Shown: piece by piece, positions 19,213 through 26,553 of the stretch
How positions within the stretch are numbered: the first letter of the stretch is position 1
Layout of the letters: every line of letters starts with the position of its first letter
Source of the DNA: Temnopleurus reevesii
Taxonomy: Eukaryota > Echinodermata > Echinoidea > Temnopleuroida > Temnopleuridae
NCBI GenBank assembly: GCA_036244855.1
Contig: BQKZ01001557.1
Coordinates: 7,892 to 34,444, forward strand
Direction: 5' to 3'
DNA length: 26,553 bases
Position numbers and translations under genes: made by a program
Notes under the pieces: model-generated
Told to the model about the DNA's origin: nothing
What the model saw: the letters and a program-made list of their open reading frames with translations, nothing else
The model's database searches: none

Positions 19213-19280
19213 ATCTCCCAGGTTGTAAACCAGGGACTACTTGCATAAAATAATCTAAGCGCCATCTTTTCCTTTGTTGT

Positions 19281-19450
19281 GTTTCATAAAGCTGTTTGTA
19301 CATCTATGCAAGACTGAAGGAATGTCTGGTGATCTTTTCCATCACTCAATGATAATCCCAGGTGTGGAATAGCACCTGAGAAAGAGTCACCGGTTGTTCA
19401 TAGAGTCTTGCATAGAGTCTTGCGTAGATGTACGAACAGCTTTAAGAAAC
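19281..19450 (+). mobile_element. TTTCATAAAGCTG MITE, copy 2
   Basis: GTTTCATAAAGCTGTTTGTA at the left and TACGAACAGCTTTAAGAAAC at the right form clear terminal inverted repeats that continue into CATCTATGCAAGACT / AGTCTTGCGTAGATG. Same orientation as copy 1. Confidence 0.8.
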
Positions 19451-19513
19451 GCAACCCTGCTGTGGCTTCCCAGCTTCTTGTGACACTTGTTGTGTTTCAG
19501 AAATGATTAATTC

Positions 19514-19519
19514 AATAAA
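19514..19519 (+). terminator. Candidate poly(A) signal AATAAA
   Basis: AATAAA 725 nt after the stop, followed by a T-rich stretch. An earlier ATTAAA overlaps the stop codon (18780-18785) and is a weaker candidate. Either could be used. Confidence 0.4.
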
Positions 19520-19812
19520 GCATGATGTACTTTTTAAATGATATAGTCTTACAATCACTGCCACTATCATGATAATTAGTCATTTCTACGCCAAAACAAC
19601 TAGAAATAAGAGGAGCAGGCAGTGAGTAAACAAAATTAAATATTTTTCCAAGCGAACATGATATATCACCATTTTGGCGATGCCAATGCTGAATGACGAT
19701 TACTGGTATTATTATTATTATCTATTCAGCAATGGAATGATATAAAACGATACAGCCTGCATCCCTATTCATTACTGATTTTTTTTTTAATTCACATGGG
19801 CATTATATTACT

Positions 19813-20104
19813 TAGGAGGTGTTGTTCAAAAGTTGCAATTGATCGCACGTTGTAGTTGATCGGAACGTGCCATTCAAAATTTTTGTTTCATGCAGGTCTT
19901 GTTAAATAATAGATAATAGATGCAATTTATATAGCGCACGTATCCACTCTGCTGAGTGCTCAAGGCGCTTTACATTATTACCCTGGCTTTAGCCCGGCAG
20001 CCATCCGCGGCGCACTTGGCATACTGTGCGCTAATGAAAATGCGCGTTCCAATTTGCACAGTCAGTTGCAGTTGATTTGCAGTTGATTTTGAACAACACC
20101 CTTT
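19813..20104 (+). mobile_element. MITE with nested LINE-type tail
   Basis: TAGGAGGTGTTGTTCAAAAG at the left and TTTTGAACAACACCCTTTA at the right are inverted. Inner arms carry TTGCAATTGATCGCACG and GTTGCAGTTGATTTGC. It is related to 11249-11430. A LINE/SINE 3' tail (19905-20038) interrupts the middle. Confidence 0.7.
19905..20038 (-). mobile_element. LINE (L2/CR1-like) 3' tail
   Basis: The minus strand reads TAAAGCGCCTTGAGCACTC, then a GCGCTATATAAATTG motif and TATTATCTATTATT. This is the common 3' end of L2-like LINEs and the SINEs they mobilise. Only the tail is present, with no coding part. Confidence 0.65.
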
Positions 20105-20515
20105 AATGTTGAGCTTTTAAACATTATCTCCGTCCAAACTTATATTGAAGTTTATAATATATTTATATTACATTGTATGTCATTTTGCAAATGTATTTTT
20201 TATCAAATGTTTGTTATAACCATTTAGATTTTAGAATTTGAAGTGTGTGAGTATGTGCGAATGGAATGCCTTTGAAATTACAGTATTAAAGATAAATGTA
20301 TGTCATAATTCAAGTGCGGGAATTTACAAAATTTGAGAATTGAGCAAATGAAGTGCTAAATTTGTTGTCTCAGAGTGAATATGAATCTTGCTTCATGGTT
20401 TATGTAACACATTACAATTCACAAAAGGTATGTAGATATCAATATTATTACAGTACTGGAAAATTCCAACCTGTTTGTAAGCCAGTCTCTGCTCTTCTAC
20501 AGTAGTTTTCAATAT
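20105..20515. other. Unassigned stretch
   Basis: AT-rich, no feature recognised. Confidence 0.5.
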
Positions 20516-20517
20516 GG

Positions 20518-20697
20518 TACAGTGAAACCTCGTTATAAAGAGGTCGGATATAGCAAGATATCTGTTATAACAAGGTGATGATGTTGGTCTCAGCTCTTTA
20601 TAGTTCTTGTTTTTTTACCCTGATATAGTGAGGAACCTGATATAACAAGGTAATTTTCATGGTCCCAAGGACCTCGTTATAAAGCGGTTTCATTGTA
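20518..20697 (+). mobile_element. Pogo/Tigger-like MITE
   Basis: TA-flanked. CAGTGAAACCTCGTTATAAA at the left and CCTCGTTATAAAGCGGTTTC then ATTG at the right are inverted. Internal GATATAACAAGG and GTTATAACAAGG echo the ends. CAGTGAAACCTCGTTATAA ends are known from Tc1/pogo-superfamily MITEs. Confidence 0.8.
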
Positions 20698-20699
20698 CT

Positions 20700-21050
20700 G
20701 TAGTTATGATTCAGAAAACTGTGATAATATGACACTGATTTCAAATATCTATATAACTCATTTGTATTCTTGATTATATTGAAAATTCTCTCTAAATCAG
20801 CTAAAAAATGGTATAACTCTATATATGATGATTTATTTCATGTAGAAATGAATTTAGATGAGATTATTGCGATTTCTATGCTCAGATAAGAAGTCTTAGT
20901 ATTAAAAAAAATAATGTCATGTTAATTGAAAATTGTCCATCTTTTAATCAGTGTCGTGTTAATCCATTTTATACAGAAATCATGTAATTAAATCATGTCT
21001 ACGTAGAGTAATTCTGATTTTTCACCAAATATGTTAACTGGAAAGTGTCT
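20700..21050. other. Unassigned stretch
   Basis: AT-rich, no feature recognised on either strand. Confidence 0.5.
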
Positions 21051-21075
21051 GATGTGATAAGACTATGGTCGGAAA

Positions 21076-21255
21076 TCTGACATCACCAAATGTGTAATTT
21101 ACTGATTTACGTGCACTTTTCTCCCACTTCTTTTAGTTTTAACGGCAAAAGTGACTCGCGTGCCACTGACGCACTGGTCCCTTTTGAATGTGATTTCTTC
21201 ACACAAGCTGCACGCATCATTAAACGCATACACATTTGGTGATGTCATTAAAGAT
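21076..21255 (+). repeat. Inverted repeat, possible small foldback element
   Basis: TGACATCACCAAATGTGTAA at about 21078 reappears inverted as ACACATTTGGTGATGTCA at 21229-21247. Flanking similarity (GTGCA, ATCT) is weak. Confidence 0.45.
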
Positions 21256-21473
21256 CATGTAGTTTTGGAGCAAACAGAGCATTTTGGGGCATTTATTTCA
21301 AACTTGATTACTCTTTTTATGAAACAGTATAACGTTCTACAGTTATCCAGTTATTTTTAAATAGCCTTATATCTCTCCATAGGTATGAAGTGTTTCATAT
21401 TTTCATTTCTCCAATCAAAATCTAATTTCATGATATTTTTGTGATGAATTTGTATAGAATCAATTGGAATGTA

Positions 21474-21527
21474 GTCTATTTTTGTACCGTCTTCTTAGCA
21501 GTCTATTTTTGTACCGTCTTCTTAGCA
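21474..21527 (+). repeat. Perfect 27-bp tandem duplication
   Basis: Two identical copies of a 27-mer beginning GTCTATTTTTGTACCGTC, at 21474 and 21501. A partial third (GTCTTATTTTGG) follows. Confidence 0.95.
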
Positions 21528-21539
21528 GTCTTATTTTGG

Positions 21540-22140
21540 CCACCGTTTTATAAATAAAATGCCCCCTTAATAGTGGTAATCTTTATTATCAGGTTGAACA
21601 CTGCCTAATGGCTATCAATTGCTATCTTTATTTTCAAGAATTGGAACATAATGCTGTGACATTGAAATCTATGACTGCAAAGGATTCTTTATTTGATCAA
21701 AACTATGTGATTGATTCTAATAAAGAAACTAATTCAGTATTTCATGTACAAATGATCCAAATTTTTCAATGTGTACTAATGAATAAATTTTGTATGTAAA
21801 ATGATCAAAATGGGTATAGATGTCATGTGTTTTCCCTTTGAAACATACATATCATGGGTTCAGTAACACAAAGACATATACATGTATCAAACTTGGCCCA
21901 TTTTTGATCCACATTGCTCAGAATATACAAATAGAATTTGAAAGGATAGATGGGTTTCTTTATGTTAAGAAACATTTGACGCCATTTTTCTATGACAAAT
22001 GTCCCTTTCCTAAATATTATGATACAAAAGCTTCATTTTCGTCAGTAACTGAATTGCGTCTGTGTCTCACGGGACCCTCGATATCCTACTTTTGGCGAAG
22101 CGATGGAGGATAAAATCATCACACAAACAAAGTAAACAGC
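21540..22140. other. Unassigned stretch
   Basis: Two open frames of 63 and 97 codons lie here, without protein-like composition or splice context. No elements recognised. Confidence 0.45.
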
Positions 22141-22144
22141 TCTT

Positions 22145-22612
22145 TCAAGGGGAACTTCACCTAAACATCAGATGTGCTCTTGGTGGATGGAGAAAAATAC
22201 AGTGAGTAAACTGAAAATTTGAGCAGAATTTTTTATTTACAACCTTCATGGCTCCTTGAATTGGCAACCAACAGGGAAAAAAATGCCTGCCAACATAGAG
22301 AACTTACCATTCACTTTGTGCACAGCATTTCACATTTCCGTTTTTCTAGAAAACTAGACAAAATTTTACTCTTTTCTTCAAGTATGATGTGGACATATTT
22401 ATTCTGCATGAATTTCGTGATGAACGTTGTCGATGCCTTGTCGACTTTTCTTTTAAAAGGAACAAAATGTGAAATTCGATGTACAAAGGGAATGGAGAGG
22501 TCTCCATATTGGCAGCTATTTTATGCCTTTGGGTTGCCAAACCAAGGAGCCCATTAGAGGTGTAATACAAAACGTATAAAAATTCATTAGTACTTTTGAA
22601 TGGATCATCCGA
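22145..22612 (+). mobile_element. TTAA-family foldback element, right end lost
   Basis: Starts AAGGGGAACTTCACC and has the GAGAAAAATACAGTGAG / AAACTGAAAATTTGAGCAG core. The right half, from CAAAATGTGAAATTCGATG to TTTTGAATGGATCATCCGA, matches 26318-26471 of the element at the window end. It breaks off at 22612 where the SINE begins. Confidence 0.75.
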
Positions 22613-22618
22613 CCCTTT

Positions 22619-22745
22619 TCATGAGTGGCTCAGTGGTAGAGTGTCTGCCCCATGAACAGAAGGTTGTGGGTCCGATCCCCGGCCGAGTCACACCAAAGAC
22701 TTATAAAAATGGGACCATCTGCCTTCTTGCCAGGCGNTCTTCAAT
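22619..22745 (+). mobile_element. tRNA-derived SINE
   Basis: Pol III A box TGGCTCAGTGGT (22626-22637) and B box GGTCCGATCCC (22669-22679) at tRNA spacing, followed by ACACCAAAGACTTATAAAAA and a GGGACC-CTTCTTGCC tail. The tRNA part contains a CAT where the anticodon would be, but the acceptor stem does not pair, so it is not a working tRNA gene. Confidence 0.75.
22737..22737. other. Ambiguous base N
   Basis: Single N inside the SINE tail. Confidence 0.95.
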
Positions 22746-22800
22746 AATACTTATAAAGCGCCAAATTAACCAAGATTTGGTGCTGAAGGCGCACACAAAA
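22741..22800 (-). mobile_element. LINE-type 3' tail facing the SINE
   Basis: On the minus strand: GCGCCTTCAGCACCAAATC, then TTTGGCGCTTTATAAGTATT. Same type as 19905-20038. It abuts the plus-strand SINE with no spacer. Confidence 0.55.
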
Positions 22801-23124
22801 AGAAAATAAGAGAGTGGGAAACATTACACAGCATATCTTGGCATATTAAAGTATCAAAAATTAAGGCATAGAGCACCGTGGGCGGGCGGCCACCAGCGCT
22901 CGCACCTTAAAAAAGAAAGAAATGAAGTATGGGATTAATTCCCCTTTAGATGACTAACCAGAATAATTAGCACTGTTTGTGAATATCAAATTGACCAGAC
23001 GACTCCCCTGTTATTCACTTTTATCACAGTCGACCGGTTTGAGTTATTACTTGCGATTCATTACCGCTAATTACCGACACGTCTGGCCCAAGCGGTTTAA
23101 AAGTTTCACACCATGGCTAACCAT
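22800..23124. other. Unassigned stretch
   Basis: A short GC-rich patch (GGGCGGGCGGCC at about 22881) stands out, but no element or gene could be assigned. Confidence 0.45.
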
Positions 23125-23498
23125 AAATAAATAGCTATGCCAGTTCCATCTGACAGTTATGATAAAGATGTCTATGTATGATGAAAGCTGATGGTCTAGC
23201 TAATTTTATACATTGCAGAGTTGCCAACTGGTACCATTAAAAAAAGAAGAAGTAATTATTACTAATTTTGACCTCTGATTTGTCAAGTTTTGTGTGAAAC
23301 CCAGGGAATATTTCAAATAAATAGCTCTAGTTCTGCCTTTGCCGTCTGACAGTTATGATAAAGTTGTTTCTGTATGATGCAAACTGGTGATCGAAAGTTT
23401 ACTTTCATACATTGCAGAGCTGCCAAGTGTTTTTTTATTTTTTCTTTAGGAATCATGACTAATTTTGGTCTCTGATTTGTCAAGTATTATGTGAAGGG
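23125..23498 (+). repeat. Diverged tandem duplication, 190-bp period
   Basis: AAATAAATAGCT at 23125 and 23315 opens two units that share CTGACAGTTATGATAAAG, ATACATTGCAGAG, TGCCAA, GACTAATTTTG or its variant, and CTCTGATTTGTCAAGT in the same order. Confidence 0.85.
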
Positions 23499-23499
23499 T

Positions 23500-23865
23500 C
23501 GCTATTATTCATTGGTAACACAAGCACCATGCTCCGCAATGTATAACATTTGGAGATTACTCATTTATAGTATGATCATAACCAATTTCCACATACTCTT
23601 GTTGGCAGCTGTGTATTCCACTTTTGTCAACATATATTTTGTTTTTCTATTTTATTTTGTGGCATGAGATTTACTGGAAAATTGACCCAATGTTGAATTT
23701 TGCATCATAAAATCTCTGACGTAAATTCAACCTCTCAACTTGGTATTTGTATTTATTCTGTTACAAAAAGTTAGGGATCGCTGTCAAATATGTGTTATAC
23801 AAGAGCTCCTGTTTTTATGTTTGTAGAAATACAACGAATTCAATAGTTAGGCACAATATAAAGTT
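23500..23865. other. Unassigned stretch
   Basis: Nothing recognised. Confidence 0.5.
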
Positions 23866-24160
23866 GTAGGGTGCCAAAATTGCTGCAATTTTTTTTTTTT
23901 TTTTGGGGGGGGGAGGAGGTTGTAGGCTCCCCCTCCCCATAGCAGGGGACGCAAGCTCGAGGGGGTACCAAATTTCATGTGTAGATTTTTGGGGAATTTT
24001 TTGTTTGTCAGCCCCCTGTGGTGCAAAATTTGATGAGGGGTGCCAAATTCCAGGTTATTTTGCCGGCTCCCTCTTCCCAGGGGACGCAACCTTTGATGCT
24101 GAGGGGTGCCAAATCTTATGTGTAGACTTTTGTGCTCCTTTTTTAGTCTCCCAATGCAAA
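23866..24160 (+). repeat. Diverged GGTGCCAAAT repeats with T and G runs
   Basis: GGTGCCAAA or GGTACCAAA recurs four times. The longer unit, CTCCC-CAGGGGACGCAA-...-CCAAATTTCATGTGTAGA, repeats at about 143 bp (from about 23929 and 24069). A T18-19 run and a G-rich run lie at 23888-23916. Confidence 0.7.
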
Positions 24161-25280
24161 GAGATGCAATGAAAGGCGCACAGATGGAATATACATGTAG
24201 TACACAACTTTTTTTTTTGCCATCAAAATTTTAGAAAGGCCACAAATAATTCTTTTGCGCTAATTTTAAATTCTAGCATCATCTATATCCATTATACTGC
24301 AGGAATCCATGCAACTATTATGATTCACTTCCATTTGTCAATAATTGTATGGATCTTGGCTAATCTCCTTCCCCGGTGTTTTATCTCTTGAAGCAATGTT
24401 GGTATAACGTCGCACAAAAATAGACCATAAATCTAGCTGGGGCGGAATGATTCGAAATGATCTTAGTTATCTGCTTCTTGCTAAAATTTCTTAACTTCTT
24501 GTACCTTCCTCTTAGCATAGACGTACAAACCGTTCGCGTCTATGTTAGAAGGTTAGAACAAGAACTGAAGACGTTTAAGAAAAATGAGGATACCTAAGAC
24601 ATTAACTGGTCTATACTGGTATTCAAAAGTCATCTCGATCTGGGTTAAAGTTTAGTCACTTTGTCATCAAAATTCTGCCACGCATTTCATAAATATTTTA
24701 TGAAGTTTGTGGTCACTTCAAAATCCGGAGGCGGGGGTCATTTTTTTTTCGAGAAGTATTATAAAGTATAATTACGTACTTAAATCGTCTCTCTGCACAA
24801 TTGCAGTAGGAACGAAATTAAGAACCCCGTTGTTTATAAACATACTTTATTGTTCATCTCAGAATAATGAATACAAACATATTTACAAACATATAAACCT
24901 AGGATAAACACTGCGGGAGCAGAGTATACAAGGTATGAAATAAAAACAACAGCAACAATAAAACTATAACAAAATGAGTGAAAAATAATGTACAACATAA
25001 CATAATTGTCAAATGATATGACAGAGACATGAGAATGTAAATCTACGGTGGAACGATAATTTTTGGAATAAATTGGAGGTGCAAGAATTTAAACGGAATA
25101 GCCAGTCAATTATGCTTAATTTGGTAAGAGATATGGGAACGTATGATAGTTATGGTACTTGAATTTAACTTTTATATATACATTCATACAGGTGTAAATA
25201 TCAATATGTAACATTTTGTCATCATTATTTTGTTAGTTCTTAACATGAGCGAGAATTTTATCCTGTCAACAGTTTTATCA
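24160..25280. other. Mostly unassigned, with a hairpin and a possible minus-strand 3' end
   Basis: Holds a small hairpin (24495-24570). On the minus strand near 24845-24860 there is an AACAATAAAGTATG that looks like a poly(A) signal of a transcript or retrotransposon. No coding part accompanies it. Confidence 0.4.
24495..24570 (+). repeat. Short hairpin, TAGCATAGACG / CGTCTATGTTA
   Basis: CTTCTTGTACCTTCCTC then TTAGCATAGACG pairs with CGTCTATGTTAGAAGGTTAG then AACAAG across a loop of about 11 nt, with a small indel. Size is in the range of a pre-miRNA, but a mini-foldback is as likely. Confidence 0.5.
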
Positions 25281-25322
25281 TGTTAATAGTTTTAGAAATG
25301 AAGGGAAAGGGTGGAGATAAAA

Positions 25323-25325
<3 letters not shown>

Positions 25326-25371
<46 letters not shown>

Positions 25372-25417
25372 GGGGGGGGAGGAGAGGAGAGAGAGGGGGA
25401 GGAGGGGAGATATAGGA

Positions 25418-25463
<46 letters not shown>

Positions 25464-25466
25464 GTG
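25326..25466 (+). repeat. (GA)n microsatellite, compound
   Basis: GA tracts interrupted by G-rich and GATATAGGAGG segments. The Arg/Glu and Leu/Ser frames across it are artefacts. Confidence 0.95.
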
Positions 25467-25539
25467 TGAGGGGGCCCATTTGGGGATTACTTTTTCATTG
25501 TTTTTTCACTTCGCCATGGGCCTACTTTTCGGGGTGTGT

Positions 25540-25958
25540 ATAGTGGAGCAAGAAGCAGCAGCCAACAAATGAAATCACTGATTTGTGAAATTGATTGATA
25601 GACTGTTTGATAACATACAAAACACGATATAAACTATTTCCGAAAAATTAAGTCGAACACCATTTCAATGGTTCTTTGTTATGCTATTCAAATCGGGACC
25701 GGCTTGTCATTGTTGTGTCCGCACAATTCTATTCACGGCGAACGGGTCTATTCTCCTTCGACCGACTTCATTTTTCGAAAATAATTTTTATCGTGTTATA
25801 AGAAAGTCACATTTTGGGGTATATCATCTGAAATATCAATCTTGTATTAGAACATTAATATACAGCGATCGCTAACCCTTTTCACGTACAATGTAATTGA
25901 AGAGAAAGGCACATAGAATCGGTGAGTGCACAAACACGGAAACAGTTTTAAGAATATA
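25540..25958. other. Unassigned stretch
   Basis: A 64-codon frame at 25681-25875 has no splice context or known motif. No element recognised. Confidence 0.45.
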
Positions 25959-26553
25959 TTAAAGGGGAATTACACCCAGACAATAATGTATAGTCAGTAA
26001 ATGAAGACAACATCAGATGAACAAACTGTGAAAATTTGAGCAAAATCGGATAATCCGTTCAGAAGTTATGAATTTTCAAAGTTATCATTACCACCTGTGC
26101 TAGACATCCTTGAATTGACAACGTATAGCCAATTAGCATAATCTGTGATGTCATACATGGAGAACTTCTCATTCACTCTGTCGATAAATTGATTGAAAAT
26201 GTATCAATATTATATTTCAAATGAGGAATCAACACCTTTCTTTCTGGAATGCTTGCAAAATTGATGTGGCCTTAATATATTTAATCGAAAAAACAAAATC
26301 CTGTCTACTTTTCTGGAAAAAGAGGAAAATGTGAAATTCTGTGTACAAAGTGAATGGAGAGTTCTCCATGTTGGCAGCCATTTTGTGCCTGTACATTTGC
26401 CAATTTAAGGAGCCCATGAGAGGTGTAAATCAAAACTTTGAAAATTCATAACTTTTGAATGGATTTTCCGATTTTGCTCAAATTCTCACAGTTTGTTCAT
26501 GTTATTTTTCTTCATTTAATGATAGCAATTTAATGTCTGAGTGTAGTTCCCCT
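25959..26553 (+). mobile_element. Nearly complete TTAA foldback element at the window end
   Basis: TTAA at 25959-25962, then AGGGGAATTACACCC; the right end reads GTGTAGTTCCCCT and stops at the last base. Arms of about 160 nt pair with few mismatches, including GATGAACAAACTGTGA, TTTGAGCAAAATCGG and AAGTTATGAATTTTCAAAGT. The interior has no transposase. Related to 1139, 2567 and 22145. Confidence 0.88.

Larger units (their letters stand above)
18961..19519 (+). other. Probable 3' UTR with repeat pair
   Basis: Follows the exon-5 duplicate and carries two related inverted-repeat elements (19067-19212, 19281-19450). It ends at a candidate poly(A) signal. Confidence 0.45.

Noticed and set aside
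22219..22557. 112-codon open frame
   Set aside because: Lies wholly inside a non-coding foldback element that also occurs at 25959-26553, where the frame is not kept.
22619..22692. Functional tRNA-Met gene
   Set aside because: The A and B boxes and a CAT are present, but the acceptor stem does not pair, the anticodon stem is imperfect and the base before the anticodon is C, so it is the head of a SINE.
25258..25543. Arg/Glu and Leu/Ser repeat proteins on both strands
   Set aside because: Translation of a GA microsatellite; the same applies to 4434-4768.

Overview
The window reads as eukaryotic, intron-rich, AT-rich DNA from a marine invertebrate. An echinoderm or a relative is my best guess, based on the kinds of foldback elements, the LINE-type 3' tails and a tRNA-derived SINE. 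I cannot fix the species. There are no prokaryotic genes, operons or CRISPR arrays. Positions 1-38 are not biological: they are the two fused Tn5 mosaic ends left by a Nextera (mate-pair type) library. The last base of the window is also the last base of a terminal-inverted-repeat element. Both facts suggest a whole draft contig bounded by a library artefact at one end and a repeat at the other.

One protein-coding gene can be supported, on the + strand at about 10.3-19.5 kb. Its exons are 10382-10462, 12605-12776, 13637-13757, 14772-14879 and 18462-18789. All splice phases agree and the predicted protein has 269 residues. It has a lysine-rich N terminus, a pair of EF-hand loops 36 residues apart, a Cys/His-containing linker, and a C-terminal segment that reads like a ubiquitin-like beta-grasp fold. 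I do not recognise a named gene.

The gene is unusually rich in internal tandem duplication. Exon 2 is preceded by three further copies of its acceptor and first 77 nt (period 186-188 bp). All 11 variable sites among the four copies fall at third codon positions. Exon 4 is preceded by a decayed copy 186 bp upstream. The last exon is followed by a decayed copy of its final 171 bp. The phase of the extra exon-2 copies means that splicing one onto another copy gives an immediate stop, whereas splicing one onto exon 4 or 5 keeps the frame and deletes both EF hands.

Layout: 1-38 adapter; 39-1140 mostly unassigned, with a weak minus-strand terminal-exon candidate; 1140-5990 foldback and MITE-like elements, a diverged segmental duplication and a GA microsatellite; 6088-6440 a minus-strand LINE 3' end; 6460-10250 AT-rich DNA with two inverted-repeat elements; 10.2-19.5 kb the gene, its introns carrying several foldback elements; 19.8-22.9 kb MITEs, a pogo-like MITE and a SINE/LINE-tail cluster; 23.1-24.2 kb two diverged tandem duplications; 24.2-25.96 kb mostly unassigned with a GA microsatellite; 25959-26553 a nearly complete foldback element ending at the window edge.
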